Assembly: GCA_021802745.1 (NCBI GenBank)
Contig: JAJZRK010000049.1
Location: 1 to 17,274, forward strand
Source of the DNA: a bacterium
GTDB taxonomy: Bacteria; Gemmatimonadota; Gemmatimonadetes; Gemmatimonadales; Gemmatimonadaceae
Direction of reading: 5' to 3'
DNA: 17,274 bases
Numbering within the stretch: position 1 is the first letter of the stretch; every line of letters begins with the position of its first letter. Below the pieces are notes generated by a model. That model was not told the DNA's origin, ran no database searches, and was given only the letters and a program-made list of their open reading frames with translations. The translations under genes were made by a program, and so were the position numbers. Below, piece after piece: positions 8,250 to 15,337 of this stretch.

Positions 8250-8354
8250 CGTCGTCCGTCGTCCGTCGTCCGCCGTCCGCTGTCCGCCGTCCGCCGTCCA
8301 CCGTCCACTGTCTACCGTCTACCGTCTACCGTCTACCGTCTACCGTCTGCCCTC
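8250..8354 (+). repeat. Heptanucleotide tandem array (15 units)
   Basis: Fifteen 7-bp units run without a break: three CGTCGTC, four CGCCGTC-like, a CACCGTC and CACTGTC pair, five identical TACCGTC and a degenerate TGCCCTC. The units change progressively along the array, so the recN-proximal end is the most homogeneous. The array ends 7 bases before the recN start codon, in the place of its 5' leader. The same unit in reverse orientation forms the array at 14724-14800. Since 7 is not a multiple of 3, unit-number changes would shift any frame read through it. Confidence 0.93.
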
Positions 8355-8361
8355 CTCCCCC

Positions 8362-10089
8362 GTGCTCACCGAACTCCGCATCCGCAACTTCGCCATCATT
8401 GACGCCGTGGTGCTGCCGCTGGCGCCGGGGCTGAACGTGCTGTCGGGCGAGACGGGAGCGGGGAAGTCCATCATCGTGGGCGCGCTGGGCCTGCTGATCG
8501 GCGAGCGGGCGACCGCGGACGTGGTTCGGCCGGGCGCGGATCGGGCACAGGTGGAGGGCACGTTCGAGATCGGCGACGCCCCCGAGTTGCGCACGCTGCT
8601 CGATGAGCGTGGCATAGACTGCGACGACGGCGTGCTCGTCCTGAAGCGAGAAGTGCCCGCGTCGGCCGGCAGCCGCGCCCGGGCGTGGATCAACGGCACC
8701 GCGGTGACGGCGGCGGTGCTCGCCGACATCGGGCGGGCGCTCGTGAACCTCCACGGGCAGCATGAGGCGCAGTCGCTGCTCGATCCGGAAGCCCAGCGCC
8801 GCATCCTTGACGCCTTCGCGGGGGCGCAGGTCCAGGCGGCGGCCGTGGCCAAGGCCCATACGGCTCTCGCCGCCGCTCGCCACGCCGTCGCCGACCTCGT
8901 GGCGCGGCGCGATGCCGCGCAGAAACGGGCCGACTACCTGCAGCACGTCGCGCGCGAAATCACGGACGCCAAGCTCGTGGAAGGCGAGGAGCAGAAGCTC
9001 GACGATGACGCGCGCCGCCTGACGCACGCCGAGGAGCTGAAAGGGCTGGTCGGCGAACTGTCGGGCGCACTCGAGGGCGACGAGGGGTCGGTGCTTGGTC
9101 AGCTTGGCCACCTGCAAAAGCCGCTCGCGGCGCTGCAGCGCATTGATCCGTCGGTGGGACGCCTGCAGGAGTTGTATGACGCGGCGTACTACGCACTCGA
9201 GGAACTGGCGCGCGAAGTGGCGGCGTACAGCGAGACGGTTGAACACGATCCGGCGCGGCTGGCCGACGTCGAGCGCCGGCGCGACCTCATCTTCCGGCTG
9301 CTGAAGAAGTACGGCGGCACCGTGGGCGCCGTGCTCGAGACGGGGCGCGACGCCCGCGCCGAACTGTCGCTGCTCGACAGCGCCGCGCTCGATCTGCGGG
9401 AACTGTCGGAGGAGGCGGCAACGGCCGAGGCGGCGCTGAAGGAAGCGGCCGCGGCGCTCAGCAAGGCGCGGCACAAGTCGGCGTCGCGGCTCGCCAGGGA
9501 AGTGGAGGCGCAGTTCCCGGGGCTGGGCCTCGAAGACGGACGCTTTCAGGTGGCGCTCACGCCGCGCGTCGAGCCGGGGGTGGTGGGAGCGGAGGACGTG
9601 GAATTTCGCGTGGCGCTCAACGTCGGGCACGACGCGCGCCCGCTATCGCGCGTGGCCTCCGGCGGCGAGTTGGCGCGCGTGATGCTCGCGCTCAAGACGA
9701 TCCTCGCCGGCGTGGACCGCGTGCCGACGCTGATCTTCGACGAAGTGGACGCCGGCATCGGCGGCAAGGTCGGCCAGCAGGTGGGCGACGCGATGCGCCG
9801 CGTTGCCGCGCACCACCAGGTGTTCGCCATCACGCACCTGCCGCAGATCGCGTCGCGCGCGCATCACCACATCCGCGTGCACAAGGGCGCGAAGGACGGC
9901 GTCACGACCGCCGATATCGAGGTGCTGGACGGCGAGTCGCGCGTCGAGGAGATTGCGCGCATGCTGGGCGGCGATGCCGACAGTGCCACGAGCCGGGCGC
10001 ACGCCCGCGAACAGCTGACGACGGGGCGAGAGCCGCCTAGCGTCCCCAGAGCCGCGGGTACCAACGCACGCTCAGGACGTCGCGGCTGA
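8362..10089 (+). CDS. recN: DNA repair protein RecN
   Basis: SMC-like ATPase that gathers and processes DNA double-strand breaks. The 575-residue product has the Walker A GETGAGKS at 29-36, a long central coiled coil (about 150-390) with hinge-like interruptions, the ABC signature ASGGELAR with S433-E436, Walker B LIFDEVDAG with D460-E461, and the H-loop segment FAITHLPQIAS. The GTG at 8362 begins VLTELRIRNFAI, aligning with the normal RecN N-terminus; the open frame extends upstream to 8092 only because it reads through the heptamer array. No ribosome site is visible (CTCCTCCCCC), so initiation may be leaderless or weak. The last ~22 residues (R, P, G rich) exceed the family's usual end and overlap the convergent gene by 53 bases. 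Confidence 0.95.
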   Translation: MLTELRIRNFAIIDAVVLPLAPGLNVLSGETGAGKSIIVGALGLLIGERATADVVRPGADRAQVEGTFEIGDAPELRTLLDERGIDCDDGVLVLKREVPASAGSRARAWINGTAVTAAVLADIGRALVNLHGQHEAQSLLDPEAQRRILDAFAGAQVQAAAVAKAHTALAAARHAVADLVARRDAAQKRADYLQHVAREITDAKLVEGEEQKLDDDARRLTHAEELKGLVGELSGALEGDEGSVLGQLGHLQKPLAALQRIDPSVGRLQELYDAAYYALEELAREVAAYSETVEHDPARLADVERRRDLIFRLLKKYGGTVGAVLETGRDARAELSLLDSAALDLRELSEEAATAEAALKEAAAALSKARHKSASRLAREVEAQFPGLGLEDGRFQVALTPRVEPGVVGAEDVEFRVALNVGHDARPLSRVASGGELARVMLALKTILAGVDRVPTLIFDEVDAGIGGKVGQQVGDAMRRVAAHHQVFAITHLPQIASRAHHHIRVHKGAKDGVTTADIEVLDGESRVEEIARMLGGDADSATSRAHAREQLTTGREPPSVPRAAGTNARSGRRG

Positions 10090-11710
10090 GGTGCGGCACC
10101 CGGGCGCCGCTTCCCGCGATGGTCTGCTCATGCTCATAGGTGACATCGAAGGCAAGCTCGGCGCGCCCCGTGTTGGCCGCCGCCACCGTGGAATACGTGC
10201 CGCCCAGTGACAGTCGCTGCTCCGACCAGTCGGTGCCGGCCGCCCAGTGATTCGCGTCCTCCTGGTTCGGCGCCGCCGCTCCTTCGGGCGTGCTGAGTGA
10301 GCTGATGCGCCAACTGTCGGCCCCCTGCCGCGCCAGGATCCAGCTGGCGCCCAGCCGGATGTTGCGCGTGAGCGACACCCGCGGCGTGAGCGAAACGTCC
10401 ACGCGCGAGCCGGCGGTGCGCGAAAGGCGCACGTCGCGGTCCGCCGGCATCAGCGGAAAGGCAACGCCTCCGACGCTCGGGGCCGTGACGTCAGGGATGC
10501 GCGCGGCGAATTCTTCGGCCTGCGACGTGGACAGGCCGACGACGAGCGTCGCCGTCCAGCGATTGCCGTAGAACACATCGGTGAACGACTGCAGCGCCAT
10601 GCCGCGGCCGCCGTCGCCGGTCACCGGCGCGAACGGCTCGGCGGCATCGGGTGTTGATCCGCCGTTGAGTCGCAGCGACGCGCCCAGCGCCTGGCGCACC
10701 GCGAAGCCCTGAATGCTCGCCGTGTCGGCGCCGAGCATGTCGAACAGTCGCGCCTTGGCGTGCAGCGACACCTCGCCAACGCCGTACGCATGCACCGTTC
10801 GCAGCGGACGCATCTGGTAGCCGTACAGCGAATCCACGAGCAGGGTCGCGAGGTCGGTGGGCGAAAACAGCGCGGCACCGGCGGGGCCGGTGCTGCCAAT
10901 GATACTGCTGCCGAACGCGGCAAACTGATCGCGGTAGCCCTGCACGCGCTGGCTGATGGCCTGCTGGGCAACGCCGTTGGCGACCGGCACGAACGGGAGT
11001 CCGGCGGAATTGGTGCGGCCGCCATAGAGCTGGTTGAGCGCGGCGGCGAACGCGGTGGCATTGCCCACCAGCGCCTGCGCGCCCGCGACATTCGCCGCGA
11101 TGGCGGCGCAGCCGGGCGAGGACGGGCTGGCTTGGCACTGCGCGATGCGGCGCGTGGTCTGCGCAACGGCGCTGTCGAACTGCGACAACAGCAGCGCGTT
11201 GCGATCGCGGGCGACCGTGTTGACCCAGGCGGGATTGAACCCCATCGTCCCCTCAACGCGGCCGGGGTTGAGGATGACCCGCGGCTCGATGGCGTGGTTG
11301 GCCACCCGAATCCGCGCGCCAACAGTCAGGCGCGACAGCACACCCACTTCCGCGGCGAACACGGCGTCCGTCGAGGCATCGCGCCGGCCGACCGACAGCG
11401 CCCCCAGCGAGGCGTCGAAGCTCGAAATGCCGGCGAGCGCCGAGACGAGCGGCGCGGCGGCGGCGAGCCGCGCGTCGTAGCTCCCGTTCCAGGAAGGGGC
11501 GCCCGCGCTGGCTCCGAGCGGGCGCAGCTTTCCGTCGGCGTCGTATCGCTCGTTGGCCCGGTCCCAGATGACGCTCGTCCCGATGCGTGCGACGCCCACC
11601 GGCAGCGTGGAGGCGTCGCCGCCGATACCGAGGGCGCGCTGCGCCACCGCCGGGCTCGCGGCGAGCAGCAGGGCCGGCAGGGCGGCGATGACGAGTCTCC
11701 GATGCGTCAT
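10037..11710 (-). CDS. Outer-membrane beta-barrel-like protein, function unknown
   Basis: The 557-residue product begins with a clear signal peptide: MTHRR, a hydrophobic stretch, and a likely cut after AVA at 21-23, before QRALGIGG. The mature part alternates polar and hydrophobic residues with many G, S, T, R and aromatic positions, and includes repeated strand-like runs (for example RLTVGARIRVANH, RWTATLVVGLSTSQ, NIRLGASWILARQ, RAELAFDVTYEHEQ), as expected for an outer-membrane barrel. A loop near residues 193-202 has two Cys (CQASPSSPGC) that could form a disulfide. The C-terminus SVRWYPRLWGR is strand-like but lacks a terminal Phe. I recognise no specific family. The ATG at 11710 is chosen because it starts the signal peptide. 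It is convergent with recN and divergent from the glycosidase-like gene (65-base gap). Confidence 0.85.
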   Translation of the reverse strand: MTHRRLVIAALPALLLAASPAVAQRALGIGGDASTLPVGVARIGTSVIWDRANERYDADGKLRPLGASAGAPSWNGSYDARLAAAAPLVSALAGISSFDASLGALSVGRRDASTDAVFAAEVGVLSRLTVGARIRVANHAIEPRVILNPGRVEGTMGFNPAWVNTVARDRNALLLSQFDSAVAQTTRRIAQCQASPSSPGCAAIAANVAGAQALVGNATAFAAALNQLYGGRTNSAGLPFVPVANGVAQQAISQRVQGYRDQFAAFGSSIIGSTGPAGAALFSPTDLATLLVDSLYGYQMRPLRTVHAYGVGEVSLHAKARLFDMLGADTASIQGFAVRQALGASLRLNGGSTPDAAEPFAPVTGDGGRGMALQSFTDVFYGNRWTATLVVGLSTSQAEEFAARIPDVTAPSVGGVAFPLMPADRDVRLSRTAGSRVDVSLTPRVSLTRNIRLGASWILARQGADSWRISSLSTPEGAAAPNQEDANHWAAGTDWSEQRLSLGGTYSTVAAANTGRAELAFDVTYEHEQTIAGSGARVPHLSRDVLSVRWYPRLWGR

Positions 11711-11775
11711 GAAGCAGGGGCGTTGACTGGGGTTACCCGCTAAGTTTGGCATGACAACAGCAACCCTGAAACCTA

Positions 11776-13554
11776 ATGCGCGACGCCTCGCTTCCGAGCA
11801 TCCCCTGGCAGGTCACCGGCAATCACTGGGTGGCGCTTCCGTGCGTACACCCCGTGGACGGTTCCGTTCACGCGCTGGGGGTGCTGCACCGGGGGGCGCG
11901 CTCGGCGGTGGAGTTCGCGGGGAGCGCCGATTTCCTCAGCGGCGGCGGCCCCGCGCTGATCCGTCCCGTCCTGACGGTGGACGGAGAACGCATTGAACTG
12001 GCGCAGGGCGGCATCGCGTGGGAGCGCGCCTTCAACTGGCTGCCGACGTTCACGGCCGCCGTCGGCGACCTCATCATCCGCGGCACGCTGTTCGCGCCCT
12101 ACGGGCTCGATGCCGACATCGCCGGCGCCGTGTATGCGATTGCCGTGGAGAATCGCGGCGAGGCCGTTCGTCGCGTGACGCTCGCGCTCGAGGGATCGCT
12201 TGGACACCGGCAGGTGCGGGTGCGCACGCCGCGCGCGCTGGACGATGCGTCGCGCATCAGTGCTGGGGGGGACGGGTGCGTGGTACTCGACGGCACCAGC
12301 GCCCCCGGACTGGCCGCGCTCGCCATCGCGAGCGACGACCTGGCGACGGTCACCGTGCATGATGGGGGGACGCCGGGCTACACCATCGAGCGGGCGTTCG
12401 CCGTTGACGGCGGCTCCCGCATCGAGTGCGCATTCTACATCGCGGCCGGGCCGGAGCGGGACGGGGCGCAAGCCATCCTCAGCGTGCTCCGCCGCCGCGG
12501 ATGGCGCGCCCTGCTGTCGGCGACGCGCGAGGCGCTGCGCGCGCTCGAGCAGAGCACGGGGACGGAGTCGCTGGACCTGCTCGTCAACCGCAACCTGCTC
12601 TTTGCGTACTTCTACGGGGTGGCGCGCGCGCTCGACGACGCCCAGTACTACCTGGTGCGGAGCCGCGCGCCCTGGCATCCCGCGGGCGTCACGATTCGTG
12701 ACTGGGAGGCGCTCTGCTGGACGATTCCCGCCGTCCAGCTCGCCGACCCGCCGCTCGCGCGTGAGCTGATCCTTCGCGCCTGCGAGCTGCACGGCTACGC
12801 GCCGGGGCAGGGGACGCACTACTTCGACGGCACGCTGTTCGAGCCGGGGTTCACCCTCGAGGGATGCGCCTCGTACGCCATCGCGGTGGACCGCTACATT
12901 CGCGACACCAATGACGATCGCGTGGTCGAGGAGCCGGTGCTCGCCGACACGCTGTATGTCTCGAACGACGATCTCACCGCGCGGCGCGACAAGGACCATC
13001 CGCTCTACCACACCGAGGTGACGCTCGGCGGCGACCGCGCGCCGCTGCCGTTTACGCTGCACGGCAATGCGGTGGTGGCGTACGCGCTCGACTGCCTCAA
13101 GCGCACGCTCGATGAGGAGGCGGCCAAGGCGCTGCAGGACCCGGAGGGGGTGCGCGCGGCGCTGCGCCGGCACTTTGCGCCAGGCGGCGCCAAATCGGCG
13201 TTCGTTTCCGCGAGCGACCTCGGCGGCAAGGTGAGCGAGGAGGACGATCCGGTGGGGTCGGCGCTGTGGCTGCCGCTCTACGAGACCATTGAACGCAGCG
13301 ACTCCACGTACCGTCGCACGGCCAAGAAGATCACCGAACCGCGCTATCTCGCGCAGCAACTCGCCCGTCTGATGGGGCCCGACGCCGGTGAAGTGCTCGA
13401 GTGGCTGCGGCGCGCACCGCTCGCGCTGGGCGTGGCGGCCGAGTACGTGGATGCCGAAGGCCGGGCCACCGGGTCGGGCGGCGATGCCGCGCTGTCGGGG
13501 TTGCTGGCGTACTCCACCTGGTTTGCGGTGCACGCGTTCGGCGTGCACCCGTGA
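11776..13554 (+). CDS. Six-hairpin glycosidase-like protein
   Basis: The 592-residue product appears to have an N-terminal beta-rich domain (about 1-230) and a C-terminal all-helical domain reminiscent of the (alpha/alpha)6 toroid of six-hairpin glycosidases (glucoamylase, debranching-enzyme and phosphorylase-type folds). Acidic candidates for catalysis are D309 and E311 in RDWEAL, D351 in HYFDG, E356 in LFEPG, and D/E residues near DDPVGSALW. No signal peptide is visible, so it is probably cytosolic. The start at ATG 11776 lacks a good ribosome site. It is followed after 13 bases by galactokinase, suggesting action on a galactose-containing sugar or storage glycan. I cannot name the GH family; it may be a glycoside phosphorylase, a hydrolase or a catalytically inactive relative. 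Confidence 0.82.
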   Translation: MRDASLPSIPWQVTGNHWVALPCVHPVDGSVHALGVLHRGARSAVEFAGSADFLSGGGPALIRPVLTVDGERIELAQGGIAWERAFNWLPTFTAAVGDLIIRGTLFAPYGLDADIAGAVYAIAVENRGEAVRRVTLALEGSLGHRQVRVRTPRALDDASRISAGGDGCVVLDGTSAPGLAALAIASDDLATVTVHDGGTPGYTIERAFAVDGGSRIECAFYIAAGPERDGAQAILSVLRRRGWRALLSATREALRALEQSTGTESLDLLVNRNLLFAYFYGVARALDDAQYYLVRSRAPWHPAGVTIRDWEALCWTIPAVQLADPPLARELILRACELHGYAPGQGTHYFDGTLFEPGFTLEGCASYAIAVDRYIRDTNDDRVVEEPVLADTLYVSNDDLTARRDKDHPLYHTEVTLGGDRAPLPFTLHGNAVVAYALDCLKRTLDEEAAKALQDPEGVRAALRRHFAPGGAKSAFVSASDLGGKVSEEDDPVGSALWLPLYETIERSDSTYRRTAKKITEPRYLAQQLARLMGPDAGEVLEWLRRAPLALGVAAEYVDAEGRATGSGGDAALSGLLAYSTWFAVHAFGVHP

Positions 13555-13567
13555 CAGTGGAAAGGGC

Positions 13568-14710
13568 ATGACCACCGTCGCCGGCGACGCGCGTCGCCAT
13601 TTCACGCGGTCCTTTGGCGGGGAGCCAACCCTCGTTGCCTCGGCGGCCGGGCGCGTGAACCTCATCGGCGAGCACATGGATTACAACGGGGGGGTCGCGC
13701 TGCCGATTGCCATCCAGCGCCGCACGGCCGTCGCCGTGCGCATCAAGGACGGCGCGCACGTCACGCACCTCAACTCGGGCGGCACCGGCGGCGTGCTCAG
13801 GATTGATCACGCCAAGCTGGCCCGGCGTCGCAAGTGGACCGACTATCCGTCGGGCGTGCTCGACCAGCTCGTCGGGGCCGGGATTGACGTGCCCGGACTC
13901 GAGGTTGCCGTGGCGAGCGACATTCCATCGGGGAGCGGGCTCAGTTCGTCGGCGGCGCTCGAAGTCGCGTTCGACTTTGCGGTGCGGTCGGTGATGGGCC
14001 TGGACACCGATCCCGTGACGCTGGCGCTCGAGTGCCAGCAGGCGGAACGGCACTTCGTGGGGGTGCCCTGCGGCGCCATGGACCAGCTGTCGGCGGCGTG
14101 CGGCGAGCGCGGGCAGGCCCTGCACATGCAGTTTGCGCCCGTGCTGGTGCGGACGGTGCCGTTCAGCGAGTCGGTGCTCGTGATTGACACCGCGGTGCCG
14201 CGCAACCTGCGCATGTCGGCGTATGCGGAGCGCGTGGCGGAGTGCGCCGAGGCGCTCGCGGCCATCCAGCGCGATGCGCCGGACGTGCCGGCGCTGGCCG
14301 ACGCCACCATGGTGCAGGTCGAGGCGGTGACGATGCGCGAGGTCGCGCGGCGTCGCGCGCGGCACGTGGTGGCCGAGTGCGCGCGTGTGCGGCAGGCGGT
14401 GACGGTGCTCGCCGCCGGCGGGCGGTTCCCGGGCGAGTTGGCGCTCGCCTCCCACCGCTCGCTGCGCGACGACTACGAATGCTCGTCGCCGGAACTCGAC
14501 TGGATTGTCGAGTACGCCATGCGCCAGCCCGGGATTTCCGGAGCCCGGTTGACCGGGGCGGGGTGGGGAGGGTGCGCCATCGCGGTGGGTGACGCAGGGG
14601 CGCTGGCGGCGCTGCAGGGGTCGCTGCCAGGCGAGTACGAGCGAGCCATCGGCCACCGGCCGCGGACGTGGATGGTGACGGCGGATGACGGAGTGCGGAT
14701 CGAGGCGTAG
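13568..14710 (+). CDS. galK: Galactokinase
   Basis: Phosphorylates alpha-D-galactose to galactose 1-phosphate, the first committed step of the Leloir pathway. The 380-residue product shows the three GHMP-kinase motifs: the galactokinase signature GRVNLIGEHMDYNGG from G28, PSGSGLSSSAA from P120 (ATP loop), and GARLTGAGWGGCAIA near the C-terminus. D172 in CGAMDQ is the expected catalytic base. The ATG has GGAAAGGG just upstream and lies 13 bases after the preceding stop, so the two genes are probably one transcript. No galT, galE or galM is in the window. A related GHMP sugar kinase of altered specificity cannot be excluded, but the signature fits galactokinase well. Confidence 0.94.
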   Translation: MTTVAGDARRHFTRSFGGEPTLVASAAGRVNLIGEHMDYNGGVALPIAIQRRTAVAVRIKDGAHVTHLNSGGTGGVLRIDHAKLARRRKWTDYPSGVLDQLVGAGIDVPGLEVAVASDIPSGSGLSSSAALEVAFDFAVRSVMGLDTDPVTLALECQQAERHFVGVPCGAMDQLSAACGERGQALHMQFAPVLVRTVPFSESVLVIDTAVPRNLRMSAYAERVAECAEALAAIQRDAPDVPALADATMVQVEAVTMREVARRRARHVVAECARVRQAVTVLAAGGRFPGELALASHRSLRDDYECSSPELDWIVEYAMRQPGISGARLTGAGWGGCAIAVGDAGALAALQGSLPGEYERAIGHRPRTWMVTADDGVRIEA

Positions 14711-14723
14711 GGCGGTGGGGATG

Positions 14724-14800
14724 GTAGACGGTAGACGGTGGACGGTAGACGGTGGACGGTAGACGGTGGACGGTAGACGGTAGACGGTAGACGGTAGATG
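14724..14800 (-). repeat. Heptanucleotide tandem array (11 units), inverted copy
   Basis: Eleven 7-bp units follow galK by 13 bases: seven GTAGACG, three interspersed GTGGACG, and a final GTAGATG. Their reverse complements are rotations of TACCGTC and CACCGTC, the two unit types at the recN end of the array at 8250-8354, so the two arrays belong to one family in opposite orientations 6.4 kb apart. The array ends five bases before the tRNA-Gly promoter -35 box. Confidence 0.93.
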
Positions 14801-14804
14801 GCCG

Positions 14805-14833
14805 TTGCCGGGGCGTCTCGATCAGGCTAGAAT
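14805..14833 (+). promoter_or_regulatory. Sigma-70-type promoter of tRNA-Gly
   Basis: TTGCCG (14805-14810) and TAGAAT (14828-14833) are separated by exactly 17 bases and match the consensus at four and five of six positions. The predicted start near 14840 is three bases before the tRNA, as is common for short-leader tRNA genes. Confidence 0.7.
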
Positions 14834-14842
14834 GCGTGGCAC

Positions 14843-14915
14843 GCGGGAATAGCTCAGTTGGTAGAGCACAACCTTGCCAAGGTTGGGGTCGCGGGTTCGA
14901 GTCCCGTTTCCCGCT
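14843..14915 (+). tRNA. tRNA-Gly (anticodon GCC)
   Basis: A complete 73-nt cloverleaf: acceptor GCGGGAA/TTCCCGC, D-arm with AGTTGGTA, anticodon stem CAACC/GGTTG around the loop TTGCCAA (anticodon GCC), short variable loop, and a T-arm with TTCGAGT between GCGGG and CCCGT. The discriminator is T. CCA is not encoded and must be added after transcription. A promoter lies immediately upstream and a hairpin follows. Confidence 0.97.
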
Positions 14916-14920
14916 CTGAG

Positions 14921-14953
14921 AGAGAGACAACAGAGAGACAACAGAGAAACAAC
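14921..14953 (+). repeat. Three tandem 11-bp units after tRNA-Gly
   Basis: AGAGAGACAAC occurs twice exactly and a third time with one change (AGAGAAACAAC), directly after the tRNA 3' trailer and before the terminator hairpin. It forms an unstructured A/G/C-rich spacer. Function unknown; it may simply be slippage. Confidence 0.85.
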
Positions 14954-14957
14954 AGAG

Positions 14958-14985
14958 GGGCGGGGGGCTTGGAGCCTTCCCGCCC
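14958..14985 (+). terminator. Terminator-like hairpin after tRNA-Gly
   Basis: GGGCGGGGGGCT (14958-14969) pairs with AGCCTTCCCGCCC (14973-14985), with one bulged T, one G/T wobble and a 3-base loop, followed by TTCGTGCGTTCC. The stem is strong and GC-rich, but the T-tract is poor. Position after the tRNA supports a 3'-end role. Confidence 0.5.
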
Positions 14986-15012
14986 TTCGTGCGTTCCGTA
15001 GCTTTATCGTGA

Positions 15013-15068
15013 ATCGGAATCCACAGTCGCGGTCGTGTATCCGAATCCGGATTCCAGATCCTCAGTCG
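15013..15068 (-). repeat. Degenerate 56-bp GATT-rich repeat, copy 2 (inverted)
   Basis: Read on the minus strand, this aligns gaplessly with 8131-8186 at about 42 of 56 positions, with one identical 7-bp block (GAATCCG) that forms part of a perfect 12-bp palindrome here (15043-15054). It ends 8 bases before tRNA-Leu. Relative to its heptamer array the order and orientation are the same as at the recN site, with tRNA-Gly in between. Confidence 0.5.
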
Positions 15069-15076
15069 TTGTTCCC

Positions 15077-15161
15077 GCCGGGGTGGCGAAACTGGCTAGA
15101 CGCAAGGGACTTAAAATCCCTCGGGAGCAATCCCATCCGGGTTCGATTCCCGGCCCCGGCA
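15077..15161 (+). tRNA. tRNA-Leu (anticodon TAA)
   Basis: A class II tRNA of 85 nt: acceptor GCCGGGG/CCCCGGC, D-arm region GGCGAAACTGGCTAGACGC, anticodon stem AGGGA/TCCCT with loop CTTAAAA (anticodon TAA, reading UUA/UUG), a long variable arm, and T-loop GTTCGATTC. The discriminator is A, as leucyl-tRNA synthetase requires. CCA is not encoded. No clear promoter is seen directly upstream, so it may be read through from tRNA-Gly or use an atypical promoter. Confidence 0.96.
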
Positions 15162-15182
15162 TCTGCGTGGCACAACGAGCAA

Positions 15183-15221
15183 GCGAACCCCAGACCCGTG
15201 GCTTCCGAGTCTGGGGTTCGC
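15183..15221 (+). terminator. Terminator-like hairpin after tRNA-Leu
   Basis: A perfect 13-bp stem, GCGAACCCCAGAC (15183-15195) with its reverse complement (15209-15221), encloses a 13-nt loop 22 bases after the tRNA and is followed by GTTTGG. It is the clearest intrinsic-terminator candidate in the window, although the T-run is only three bases. The remaining gap to 15337 shows nothing that I can assign. Confidence 0.7.
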
Positions 15222-15337
15222 GTTTGGCCATGATCTGGTGCAGCACCGGCCCGATCTCCCCGCGACGCTACGGGGGTTCCCGCGTACCAGGATTGCTTGC
15301 GCGGGCTCGGTCGTCGGATACGCTGACGCCCTGCGGC

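Noticed and set aside
8250..8354. Possible CRISPR array
   Set aside because: Units are 7 bp with no spacers; CRISPR repeats are ~21-40 bp separated by unique spacers, and no cas gene is near. The same applies to 14724-14800.
14163..14930. Minus-strand ORF with a VYRLPSTVHRLPS-type repeat protein segment
   Set aside because: The repeat residues come from reading the heptamer array; the frame then continues antisense to galK and includes the tRNA-Gly complement.
15077..15221. tRNA-Leu as an integration (att) site with a mobile element
   Set aside because: No integrase and no direct repeat of the tRNA 3' end was seen; the sequence after the tRNA is explained by a terminator hairpin.
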